A stretch of 46,558 bases of DNA, from positions 1 through 46,558 of the forward strand of contig JAPLCN010000183.1 in the NCBI GenBank assembly GCA_026392215.1, given 5' to 3'. Shown here in pieces: positions 1 through 7,214 of the stretch. The stretch is from Actinomycetota bacterium. Its GTDB lineage: Bacteria > Actinomycetota > Humimicrobiia > Humimicrobiales > Humimicrobiaceae. Position 1 is the stretch's first letter; every line of letters starts with the position of its first letter. Position numbers and translations under genes: made by a program. The notes under the pieces are model-generated. The model made no database searches. It was not told the origin of the DNA and was given only the letters and a program-made list of their open reading frames with translations.

Positions 1-2474
1 CTTCCATATTCTTCATAAACATCTGTATCAAACATACCTGCACCTGTAGCTACAACTATTGCTCCGACTTCTCGAGTGATGGTTTCTTCTTTCTGACAAT
101 AATCTATTGCATTTGCCTCGCAAGCTTTTGCACACTCATGACATTCTGAACAGATGCCACAATCAAGACATCTCTGTGCCTCATTTATTGACTGCTCTTC
201 TGATATTGGATAAACTACCTCACTGAAGTTTTTAATTCTTTCCTCTGCAGGCATCTTTTGAACCCTTATGCGTCTGTTTTTTTCAAAAGAACTTAATTCT
301 TTCTTAGTAAACACTTCTTCAGGATTTAATGATATTTCACTTTCTTTTTCTCTTTGAATTTCAACTTCTATGTCTTCTAATTTTTCATTTTCTAAATATT
401 TACCGATAACCTTTGCCGCAAGCTTACCGTGAGCAATCGCTTCGGTAACAGTTGCAGGTCCTAGCACAAGATCACCACCTGCAAATATTCCCTCACTGTT
501 TACAAGAAGAATATCCTTCTTATCAAGCCTTATTTTTTTATCACGCATTACTTCAAATTTATTTTCACCTGATATTAAATATTCGACATCAGGTTCCTGG
601 CCAATTGCAAGAATTATAAGATCTGCAGGAAACTTGAACTCGCTTCCCGGAATAGGAACCGGTCTTCTTCTTCCACTGCTGTCTGGCTCACCAAGCATAT
701 TTTTTATTAAAATCAGTTCTTTGACATTACCTGTTTCACCTGATATTTCTACTGGAGCAGTGAGATAATTTATTTTAATGCCTTCCTCCAGGGAATCTTC
801 AATCTCTTCGTCAAGTGCTGGTATTTCTTCCCGGCTTCTTCTATAAAAGATATGTACTTCAGCTGCTCCCAGCCTTAATGCTGTTCTTGCAGAATCTATG
901 GCAGCATTCCCTCCTCCAACAACCGCAGTAATTCCATCAACCTTTTTTATTTTTGAAAGTTTAACATCCCTTAAAAATTCTACTCCTGATATGACTCCCT
1001 TTAAATTTTCACCATTTAAACCTAGTGGAACATTTTTACCTGCTCCTGTTGCAAGAAATATTGCAGCAAATTTATCTGAATTCTTAAGCTTCCATATATC
1101 ATCGCTATTTTTGATTGTAGTGTTTGTTTTTATTTCTACACCCATTTGTTTAATGAGGTCAATTTCAAGATCTAAAATCTTTGAAGGTAATCTGTATTCA
1201 GGAATTCCAACCCTTAACATTCCTCCTATGACTGGGAGAGATTCAAAGATCTGAACATTATATCCGTCTTTAGCTAAATAAAAGGCAGCAGTCAAACCTG
1301 CGGGACCTGAACCAATTATTGCAATCTTTTTTAACTTTCTTTCTTTCATTTCAGGTAGTGGGATTTCTCCCAATTTCAGTTCATAATCGGCAATAAATCT
1401 TTTCAGGCTCATAATTGAAACAGGGTCATCAATAAGATTTCTTGTACAATTCAACTCGCATGGATGCGTGCATACCCTGCCACAAATTGACGGAAAAGGA
1501 TTTTCTTCTCTGTGAAGTTTTAAAGCTTCAAGATATTTTTTTTCTTTTATAAGTGCAATATAACCCTGTGCAGGTACATCTGCCGGGCATTTGCTTCTAC
1601 ATGGCGCTTTCCCTCTTCTGTTTATAAAATATGCTGATGGTACTGCCTGGGTGAAAATTTTTGAGATTGCTTTTCTTTGATTAAGACCTGCTTCAAAAGT
1701 ATTTACATAAGAAACAGGACATACTTTTTCACATTCTCCGCACGAAGTGCATTTTTTTAAATCAATATAGCGTGGGCTTTTTTTAATGGCTATCTTAAAA
1801 TTCCCGATAGAGCCTTCAACCTTTACAACTTCCGATAGAGTCATAAGCTCTATGTTTTCATGCATCCCTACATCAACCATTTTTGGTGAAAGTATGCATG
1901 CAGAGCAATCAATTGTAGGAAAAGTTTTATCAAGCTGAGCCATTCTCCCTCCAATTGAAGCTTCTTTTTCAACCAGTATTACCTTTTTCCCGCCATCAGC
2001 TATATCGAGAGCCGCCTGAATGCCTGCTATACCTCCGCCTACCACTAGCACATTCTTGTTAAGATCAAAGTACTTTGGATATAACTCTCTGTTCCTGTAC
2101 ACTTTTGAAGCTGACATTTTAATAATCTCTATCGCCTTTTGAGTAGCTTTTTCCCTGTCATCATGTATCCAGGAATCCTGCTCCCTTATATTAGCCATTT
2201 CAAAAAGATACGGGTTGAGACCCACAGATTCAACAGTTCTCATGAAAGTTGTGTTGTGTACTCGCGGTGAACAGGAAGCAACAATTACTCTTGATAAATT
2301 ATACTCTTTGATTGCTTTTTTAATCTGACTCTGCCCTGGTTCCGAACAGGTGTATAAATTGGTCTGTGAGAAAACTACTCCTGGAAATTTCAACACTTCT
2401 TCTGCAACCTTTTCCACATCAACAGTTGCACCAATATTGGAACCGCAATAGCATATAAAAATTCCAATTCTCAA
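1..2474 (-). CDS. HdrA-like flavoprotein with internal GltD/NfnL-like module (3' end cut by window edge)
   Basis: Heterodisulfide-reductase subunit A family electron-transfer flavoprotein, expected to work with HdrB and HdrC encoded just upstream. 824 codons are visible without a stop. N-terminal HdrA signature CYCGSNIG at about residues 9-16; an FAD Rossmann motif GGGIAG near 145; a 4Fe-4S motif CTSCGECEKVCP near 243. Then a glutamate-synthase-small-subunit-like (GltD/NfnL) module: Cys-rich entry KCPADVPAQ near 295, a second FAD fold GSGPAG near 388 and a nucleotide fold GGGNAAIDSA near 520. A dense cysteine cluster RCLDCGICSECHECAKAC follows near 775, after which HdrA C-terminal sequence resumes. 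The start is TTG at 2474, 8 nt after TAGGAG; an in-frame stop lies just upstream, at the hdrB stop codon. The family and fusion are read from sequence; electron donors and acceptors are not shown. Confidence is high for the family, moderate for the role. Confidence 0.88.
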   Translation of the reverse strand, partial: MRIGIFICYCGSNIGATVDVEKVAEEVLKFPGVVFSQTNLYTCSEPGQSQIKKAIKEYNLSRVIVASCSPRVHNTTFMRTVESVGLNPYLFEMANIREQDSWIHDDREKATQKAIEIIKMSASKVYRNRELYPKYFDLNKNVLVVGGGIAGIQAALDIADGGKKVILVEKEASIGGRMAQLDKTFPTIDCSACILSPKMVDVGMHENIELMTLSEVVKVEGSIGNFKIAIKKSPRYIDLKKCTSCGECEKVCPVSYVNTFEAGLNQRKAISKIFTQAVPSAYFINRRGKAPCRSKCPADVPAQGYIALIKEKKYLEALKLHREENPFPSICGRVCTHPCELNCTRNLIDDPVSIMSLKRFIADYELKLGEIPLPEMKERKLKKIAIIGSGPAGLTAAFYLAKDGYNVQIFESLPVIGGMLRVGIPEYRLPSKILDLEIDLIKQMGVEIKTNTTIKNSDDIWKLKNSDKFAAIFLATGAGKNVPLGLNGENLKGVISGVEFLRDVKLSKIKKVDGITAVVGGGNAAIDSARTALRLGAAEVHIFYRRSREEIPALDEEIEDSLEEGIKINYLTAPVEISGETGNVKELILIKNMLGEPDSSGRRRPVPIPGSEFKFPADLIILAIGQEPDVEYLISGENKFEVMRDKKIRLDKKDILLVNSEGIFAGGDLVLGPATVTEAIAHGKLAAKVIGKYLENEKLEDIEVEIQREKESEISLNPEEVFTKKELSSFEKNRRIRVQKMPAEERIKNFSEVVYPISEEQSINEAQRCLDCGICSECHECAKACEANAIDYCQKEETITREVGAIVVATGAGMFDTDVYEEYG

Positions 2475-2501
2475 CTCTAAAACTCCTAAACTAATATGTT
2501 T

Positions 2502-3497
2502 TTATTTTTTTATAAATTTTGGTTCGACAAAAAGCCTGTCAATCATTACATCCTTATATGACAAACCCATTGCAAGCCCTAAAATCTGAGAAATATAATA
2601 AACAGGGATATTGTATTTTGATTTAAAATGTTTATTGATTTGTGATTGTCTTAAGTCTAAATTCTGTTGACACAGAGGGCAGCACACAACAATACTATTT
2701 GCTCCAGCTTCTAAAGCGGCGTCTAAAATTTCTTTGCTTAATTTAAGTACAATATTTTTATGAGTTAATGAAAGTATTGCTCCACAGCATTCAGTTTTGA
2801 ATCTAAAATGCTTACTTTTTATCCCAACGGTATCAAGGATTTCTTCCATGGATGTGGGATTTTCCATATTATCAAATTTGGTCACACCTTCAGTTCTTAA
2901 AAGTACACACCCGTAATAGCAAACAGGCTTCAAATCCTTTAGAATTTCCGACTCTATTGTTGATGTTTCACTGTTAATACTATTTTTGTTTTTATTCTCA
3001 ATAAATTTTTGCCTTATTAATTCCTTGTTCTTGTAAAGTAACTCTACAAGAGAATAAACCTTAAAATTAAACTCCTCTTCTGTCTTATACCCCATGTTCT
3101 GGAATACTTCAAATATTTCTTTTCGGGTTTTTATTTCAGATTCAGATTTGATTTCCTTATTATTTATAAGAATTGAGGCTTTAGATAACTTACAGTAACA
3201 TGAAACACAGGGACAAATTATTTCTTCAAGTCCCATATTTTTAGCCAGAAACAAATTCCTTGCTGAAAGTGCAATTGGCATTTCTTTGCTGACATTATGT
3301 GCAGGGGTTGTTCCGCAACAATTCCAGTCTCTAATTTCTTCAAAATGAATATTTAAAGCCTTAAAAAGGTTTTTTACAGAAATATTAAAATCAATTGCAG
3401 TCGAGTTCAGAGAACACCCCGGGTAATATGCAAATTTTCGCTTATCCTGATCTATTGTGCTATCATCTTTTTGCTTAGTATTCACTAGTTTTTCCAC
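2502..3497 (-). CDS. HdrB-like heterodisulfide reductase subunit B
   Basis: HdrB family protein of 331 aa with two cysteine-rich CCG domains, which in characterised HdrB ligate two non-cubane 4Fe-4S clusters for disulfide or other two-electron chemistry. First set: PGC at residue 28 and CCG at 60-62, with a further cysteine group ICPCVSCYC near 97-105. Second set: CYYGC, ECCG and VCCPLC in the C-terminal third. GTG start with AGGA about 10 nt upstream. It lies between hdrC (gap 97 nt) and the HdrA fusion (gap 27 nt), so the three are probably co-transcribed. A methanogen-type CoM-S-S-CoB substrate is unlikely in a bacterium, and the real substrate cannot be read from sequence. Confidence 0.9.
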   Translation of the reverse strand: MEKLVNTKQKDDSTIDQDKRKFAYYPGCSLNSTAIDFNISVKNLFKALNIHFEEIRDWNCCGTTPAHNVSKEMPIALSARNLFLAKNMGLEEIICPCVSCYCKLSKASILINNKEIKSESEIKTRKEIFEVFQNMGYKTEEEFNFKVYSLVELLYKNKELIRQKFIENKNKNSINSETSTIESEILKDLKPVCYYGCVLLRTEGVTKFDNMENPTSMEEILDTVGIKSKHFRFKTECCGAILSLTHKNIVLKLSKEILDAALEAGANSIVVCCPLCQQNLDLRQSQINKHFKSKYNIPVYYISQILGLAMGLSYKDVMIDRLFVEPKFIKK

Positions 3498-3594
3498 TAT
3501 TTATTTATCCTGAAATTGAATTTGCCTTAATTTACCTTATAATAAAAAAAAAGAAACCTGAAAACTAAAATTTATTAAAAATTACCCTTACAAA

Positions 3595-4134
3595 TTACAA
3601 ATATTTTTTTACGATTTTTGATACCTCATTTCTTTTTTTAATAAACTCCGGCATTAGTCTTATTTTTCTTTTTTTCAATATTTTTACTGCTATATCGAAA
3701 TCATTAAAAAAATTTTTATTTAAGAGATTTAAACTTAAAATTAATAGGGGTTCAAAGCTTCTGCCAAATATTTTTACAATTCTAAGGAATATTCCATAGA
3801 AGTTAGCAATACTTGATAGTTTAAATTGCTTATAATGCCAGCTTTTAATTCTTAAATAGTTCATAACTGCAGCAATATCCACCTCCTGTGGACATCGGCT
3901 GCTACAAATCTCACAGGATGCACATAGATATACAGAGTTTGCATTGAGAATAGAAGCAATTTTATCTAATTGAATTAACCTGATTACTTCATTCGGCTGG
4001 TATTCATAAACATCAGAAAGAGGGCAGCCGGCTGTGCACTTTCCACACTGATAGCAGTAATAAATATTTGGTTCTACAATAGTTACAAGTTCATGTCTTA
4101 TTGTATTAAGATATTTTTTATCTTGATCTATCAT
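3595..4134 (-). CDS. HdrC-like iron-sulfur subunit
   Basis: HdrC family ferredoxin-like subunit, 179 aa. Two 4Fe-4S motifs are visible: C27/C30/C33/C37 (CYQCGKCTAGCP) and C71/C74/C77/C81 (CASCEICSSRCP). The C-terminal half is a helical, basic segment typical of HdrC. In the family it relays electrons between the HdrA flavin/iron-sulfur chain and the CCG clusters of HdrB. Located 32 nt after the Rrf2 regulator and upstream of hdrB, giving the order rrf2-hdrC-hdrB-hdrA. No good Shine-Dalgarno is seen before the ATG, so translation may be coupled or the start slightly different. Confidence 0.9.
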   Translation of the reverse strand: MIDQDKKYLNTIRHELVTIVEPNIYYCYQCGKCTAGCPLSDVYEYQPNEVIRLIQLDKIASILNANSVYLCASCEICSSRCPQEVDIAAVMNYLRIKSWHYKQFKLSSIANFYGIFLRIVKIFGRSFEPLLILSLNLLNKNFFNDFDIAVKILKKRKIRLMPEFIKKRNEVSKIVKKYL

Positions 4135-4166
4135 GATAAATCATTATATAAAGGCAAAAAGAAAAA

Positions 4167-4583
4167 TCATTTTTTTTCTTTTTGCCTTTCCATCATCTGT
4201 TGTAAAGTATACGAATCTAAGGTTTCAAAAAACTTATTACTAATTTCTGTCCAAATCTCTCTTGTAATGCAAAAGTCTGATCTGTTGCAAATTGCTGGAT
4301 TATCAACACATTCAACAAGATTTAAGGGGCCTTCAACAGCAGCAATTATTTCACTCAATTTTATATCTTTTGGGTGTTTAGATAAAAAATAACCTCCGTG
4401 TGCTCCCCTTGATGCCTTTATCAAACCTGCTATCTTTAATGGCATCATTAATTGAGCTAAATATTTTAAAGATATTTCCTGTGAGTTGCTTATTTCTTTT
4501 AAGAGAACTGGCCTTTCTCCATAATGAAAAGCCAGTTCTATCATTAATCTTGTGCTGTATCTGCCTCTTGTTGATAGTCTCAT
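4167..4583 (-). CDS. Rrf2/IscR-family transcriptional regulator
   Basis: 138-aa Rrf2-family winged-helix regulator. The N-terminus MRLSTRGRYSTR, the recognition region around residues 26-60 and the wing motif RGAHGGYFL near 59-67 are characteristic. Three cysteines at 92, 99 and 105 (CVDNPAIC then NRSDFC) match the number and near-spacing of the Fe-S ligands of IscR (92/98/104), so this member probably senses iron-sulfur or redox status. It is the gene immediately before hdrC on the same strand, so a role in controlling the iron-sulfur-rich Hdr genes and its own expression is a reasonable inference. A 9-bp palindrome lies just before the start codon. Confidence 0.92.
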   Translation of the reverse strand: MRLSTRGRYSTRLMIELAFHYGERPVLLKEISNSQEISLKYLAQLMMPLKIAGLIKASRGAHGGYFLSKHPKDIKLSEIIAAVEGPLNLVECVDNPAICNRSDFCITREIWTEISNKFFETLDSYTLQQMMERQKEKK

Positions 4584-4585
4584 AT

Positions 4586-4607
4586 TTTATCATTAAAAAA
4601 TGATAAA
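4586..4607. promoter_or_regulatory. Perfect 9-bp inverted repeat just upstream of the Rrf2 gene
   Basis: TTTATCATT, 4-nt A loop, AATGATAAA, lying 3 nt upstream of the Rrf2 gene start codon. It could be an autoregulatory operator or an mRNA hairpin that shields the start. A related ATGAT/ATCAT arrangement is present around the hdrC start. Function is inferred from position only. Confidence 0.4.
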
Positions 4608-4639
4608 TTTAAAATTACATTTTAATATTAAATTAAATA

Positions 4640-4756
4640 TTATTCCAATCCTGGAAGTCTCTTAACAGGCTTTGTATTAGCCCACCATCTTCCAAGTCCA
4701 GCAACCTGACCTGCTTCTAAAAACATCAGAATTAATAATACTAATATATATACCAT
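4640..4756 (-). CDS. Possible small single-pass membrane peptide
   Basis: A 38-codon open frame (ATG to TAA) in the otherwise empty gap upstream of the Rrf2 gene, same strand. The first 14 or so residues are strongly hydrophobic (MVYILVLLILMFLEAG), predicting one membrane helix, followed by a polar tail containing GLGRWWANTKPVKRLPGL. The composition (WW pair, balanced charged tail) looks protein-like rather than random AT-rich translation. A good promoter candidate lies about 40 nt upstream, but no clear Shine-Dalgarno precedes the ATG. I do not recognise a family. It may be the first gene of the rrf2-hdr unit. Confidence 0.45.
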   Translation of the reverse strand: MVYILVLLILMFLEAGQVAGLGRWWANTKPVKRLPGLE

Positions 4757-4797
4757 ATGATCATCTATTTGGAAAATATCATTTGTAATTCCAGTAT

Positions 4798-4826
4798 AAT
4801 TTATTGATAGAGGTTGGAAATGTCAA
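4798..4826 (-). promoter_or_regulatory. Candidate sigma-70-type promoter for the rrf2-hdr unit
   Basis: On the minus strand: TTGACA (4826-4821), 17-nt spacer, TAAATT (4803-4798, 4 of 6 to TATAAT); TATACT overlaps downstream. The -35 region sits in ATACTTGACA (4830-4821), which resembles one half of the IscR type-1 site (ATASYYGACT), but no matching second half is visible. It points at the small peptide, the Rrf2 gene and hdrCBA. Confidence 0.5.
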
Positions 4827-5046
4827 GTATTTTCATTAAAAAATTTTTTTAGTTTTATAATAAATTAATGCTGCCTGTTAAAATCACACAAATATCTAAT
4901 TTTTTATCTGCAGATAAATAAAATAGAAAAATAATAAAAAAATGTTACAAAATAGGTAAAAATATTGCATTTAAATTATATAATTAAATTTTATTACTTT
5001 CAGAATAAATCCTTTGTTTGCAAAGAGGAGGATATGGTAAAATATT

Positions 5047-6273
5047 TTGACTAAACTAAAGATACCCAAACAAAATATGTTTATATATATATTAATAAGC
5101 GCTGTCGCAGTTGCTGCTTTAGTGATTTTACTGCTTTTAATTTCAGGCGTCTTTTTAAAAAAAGATTATAGCAGTGATGCACTAAGATATTTCGATAAAG
5201 ATTTTTTGGATATATCTTATAATTACCAGAAGATAAGCGTAACAATATTTGTAATAAATCAGATAATTTCTTTTTCATTAATGTTTCTTATTTTTTTATT
5301 GTCTTTTAAGATATTTTCCAAAAATTATAGGGCTACGCTGCTTGCTGCTTTAATAAGTATGCTGATATTTTTTTTAGCTTTAATAGTTATGACTTTTTTG
5401 TTCTCATATTACAGAGGTTTTATTATAGAACACAGGTTCGGGCTATCAAATCAGACATTTAACGGATGGTTTGCTGATTATTTAAAAAGCCAAAGCATTT
5501 CACTTGGAATTAATTTGGCGGCATTCATTTCTATATATGCTCTTATTATTTATATTCCCAGGTATTGGTGGGTCATTTCATGGGCAGTAGTGGTTATTTT
5601 TATTATATTGGGAACGTATATAGCACCGATCGTAATAGATCCCCTTTTTTACAAGTTTAAGCCTCTTGAAAATGAAAATTTAAAGGAAAAAATAATTAGT
5701 ATTTCCGACAAAGCTAATGTCAGAGTAAGCGCCGTATTGGTTGCCGATGCAAGTACAAAAACAAAAACAGCTAATGCATATTTTACCGGCATAGGTTCAA
5801 CTAAGAGAATTGTCTTATATGATAATCTTCTGACAGGTTTTTCTGATGAAGAAACACTTTCGGTTGTCGCCCATGAGATCGCACATTGGGAGTATGGGCA
5901 TATTATTAAGAGCCTGGCAATTGCCTCTATTTTTTCATTTATAGGTTTTCTTTTACTTGGCTATATCATCAAGGGTTTAAATCTTTATGATATCAGGGGG
6001 CTTTTTTTAATAATTATCTTGTTTTCCATAGTAAGTTTTACAATTATGCCTTTAGAAAATGCAATTTCAAGAAGATTTGAAAGTCAGGCTGACAAAAGAG
6101 CTCAAATGCTTACACAAAATTATAAAACCCGGATTGATTTATCCGTAAATCTTGCTAAGTCCAATTTATCAATGGTTGAGCCTGACGGTATAGTAAAAGC
6201 AATTCTATATAGCCATCCTCCGGTAATTGAAAGAATAAAAAATGCGATTAAATGGGAAGAAGAATTGAAATAA
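5047..6273 (+). CDS. M48 family membrane zinc metalloprotease (Ste24/CAAX protease 1-like)
   Basis: 408-aa membrane protease. Hydrophobic segments near residues 10-35, 60-85, 95-120, 155-200 and 290-335 flank a soluble catalytic part. Zinc-binding HEIAH is at 276-280, and the third ligand is in ESQAD (E345), both in the Ste24/HtpX-type arrangement; the length fits Ste24 homologues better than HtpX (about 290 aa). Bacterial members are membrane-protein quality-control or peptide-processing enzymes. The start is odd: TTG at 5047 lies 15 nt after a strong AGGAGG (5026-5031), whereas an ATG at 5034 closer to that site opens a 6-codon frame (MVKYFD) ending inside the gene. A downstream ATG at 5077 is the alternative. 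It is the only intact gene on the plus strand before rpmB. Confidence 0.88.
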   Translation: MTKLKIPKQNMFIYILISAVAVAALVILLLLISGVFLKKDYSSDALRYFDKDFLDISYNYQKISVTIFVINQIISFSLMFLIFLLSFKIFSKNYRATLLAALISMLIFFLALIVMTFLFSYYRGFIIEHRFGLSNQTFNGWFADYLKSQSISLGINLAAFISIYALIIYIPRYWWVISWAVVVIFIILGTYIAPIVIDPLFYKFKPLENENLKEKIISISDKANVRVSAVLVADASTKTKTANAYFTGIGSTKRIVLYDNLLTGFSDEETLSVVAHEIAHWEYGHIIKSLAIASIFSFIGFLLLGYIIKGLNLYDIRGLFLIIILFSIVSFTIMPLENAISRRFESQADKRAQMLTQNYKTRIDLSVNLAKSNLSMVEPDGIVKAILYSHPPVIERIKNAIKWEEELK

Positions 6274-6318
6274 AAGCTATACTATTTTTAAAAAAATCTT
6301 AAAGAGCGGGAGGTTGTC

Positions 6319-6435
6319 ATGATAATGTCAAGATCAGAAAAAAATCCGATAATTAAACCTGAGGACGTTAAACCTTCAAGACCGGATTTTAAAGTAGTTG
6401 CTGTTTTTAACTATAGGCAGTCTTATAATATTTAA
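6319..6435 (+). pseudogene. Truncated GH130 (mannoside phosphorylase-type) gene remnant
   Basis: A 38-codon frame with a good Shine-Dalgarno (GGGAGG, 6308-6313) and ATG start. Its product begins like a glycoside hydrolase family 130 protein: NPIIKPEDVKPSRPDFKVV then AVFN, where GH130 proteins continue with the catalytic five-bladed propeller. Here the similarity breaks after VFN and a stop follows within nine codons. GH130 proteins are normally 300 aa or more, so only the first tenth is left. The break is within a few bases of the convergent vapC end, suggesting loss of the rest by deletion or insertion of the toxin-antitoxin pair. Family call is from remembered N-terminal motifs. Confidence 0.6.
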
Positions 6436-6438
6436 AAT

Positions 6439-6843
6439 TTAATTGAGCCAGTTTTCAATCTTAAGTTCCTTTATGCGCCCAAAATGCCGCGTATTGCCCG
6501 TTATTACTGTAAGGTTATTTGCAATAGCAATTGAAGCAATCTGTATATCAGGATTTGAAATTACTTCCCCATTTTTTTCAAGTTCTGCTCTTATTTTCCC
6601 GTAAATAAAAGCTGCAGAACTGTTGAAATCAAGAATATTTATTGAAGGTAGCAGCATATTTGTAATCTTATCGAGTAATAATTGTGTATTATTGCTTTTA
6701 AAAGCTCCAAATACCAGTTCTCCTACGGTAATCGTAGAAACATACTGTTCGCTTTTTTCAAGTTTTGCAATATTTTCTATAACCCTTTTTGAAGGATTTT
6801 TCTTTAAAAGATTTGATATGCAGTCAGTATCAAAAAGATACAT
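6439..6843 (-). CDS. vapC: PIN-domain toxin of VapC type
   Basis: 134-aa PIN-domain ribonuclease toxin. The conserved acidic residues are visible: D5 and D7 in the N-terminal YLFDTDCIS strand, E42 in TVGELVFG, and the C-terminal acidic part around NPDIQIASIA followed by VITGNTRHFGRI, typical of VapC toxins that cut tRNA or rRNA. It overlaps the antitoxin gene by 14 nt and is downstream of it, the usual antitoxin-first order. The pair sits beside a decayed gene, consistent with mobile behaviour of such modules. Confidence 0.9.
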   Translation of the reverse strand: MYLFDTDCISNLLKKNPSKRVIENIAKLEKSEQYVSTITVGELVFGAFKSNNTQLLLDKITNMLLPSINILDFNSSAAFIYGKIRAELEKNGEVISNPDIQIASIAIANNLTVITGNTRHFGRIKELKIENWLN

Positions 6844-7138
6844 CCCTTCCCCTATCTTTTTCTCTCTCTTTATATATCTTGTCTAATTGCTCCGGAAGAC
6901 CTTCAAATTCTTTCCATTTTCCTATTAAATTTTTTAACCCGTCAGATTTTTTTACTTTTTTAAGCTCATCAAAATCATTACAGGATACAAAAGCTGCTAC
7001 TGGTTTGCCCCTTTTAGTTATTAAAATCTTTTCGCCTGCATAAGCAACTCTTGATATGTATTCAGAAAAATTGCTTTTTGCTTCGGCAATTGATATTTTT
7101 TTATCTTTTTCTTTGAAACTTTCAAATTCATCTTTCAT
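6830..7138 (-). CDS. Phd/YefM-type antitoxin
   Basis: 102-aa antitoxin of the Phd/YefM family. The N-terminal DNA-binding fold contains the signature ISIAEAKSNFSEYISRV (about 16-32) followed by EKILITKRGKPVAAFV; the C-terminal part is charged and would wrap the toxin. It is followed by and overlaps the PIN toxin by 14 nt. The Phd-type antitoxin with a VapC-type toxin is a common pairing. A perfect inverted repeat upstream (7183-7209) is a likely operator. Confidence 0.9.
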   Translation of the reverse strand: MKDEFESFKEKDKKISIAEAKSNFSEYISRVAYAGEKILITKRGKPVAAFVSCNDFDELKKVKKSDGLKNLIGKWKEFEGLPEQLDKIYKEREKDRGRDVSF

Positions 7139-7182
7139 TAATTTTCATCTCTTTTGTTTTTTACAATTTTAAAATTATTTGA

Positions 7183-7209
7183 TATGGTCATTATGACATA
7201 TTGACCATA
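7183..7209. promoter_or_regulatory. Inverted repeat, probable toxin-antitoxin operator
   Basis: TATGGTCA (7183-7190) and TGACCATA (7202-7209) form a perfect 8-bp inverted repeat with an 11-nt centre, 45 nt upstream of the antitoxin start and just after the lipA stop. Spacing and position fit an operator for autoregulation by the Phd-type antitoxin. Inferred, not shown. Confidence 0.6.
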
Positions 7210-7214
7210 ATATT

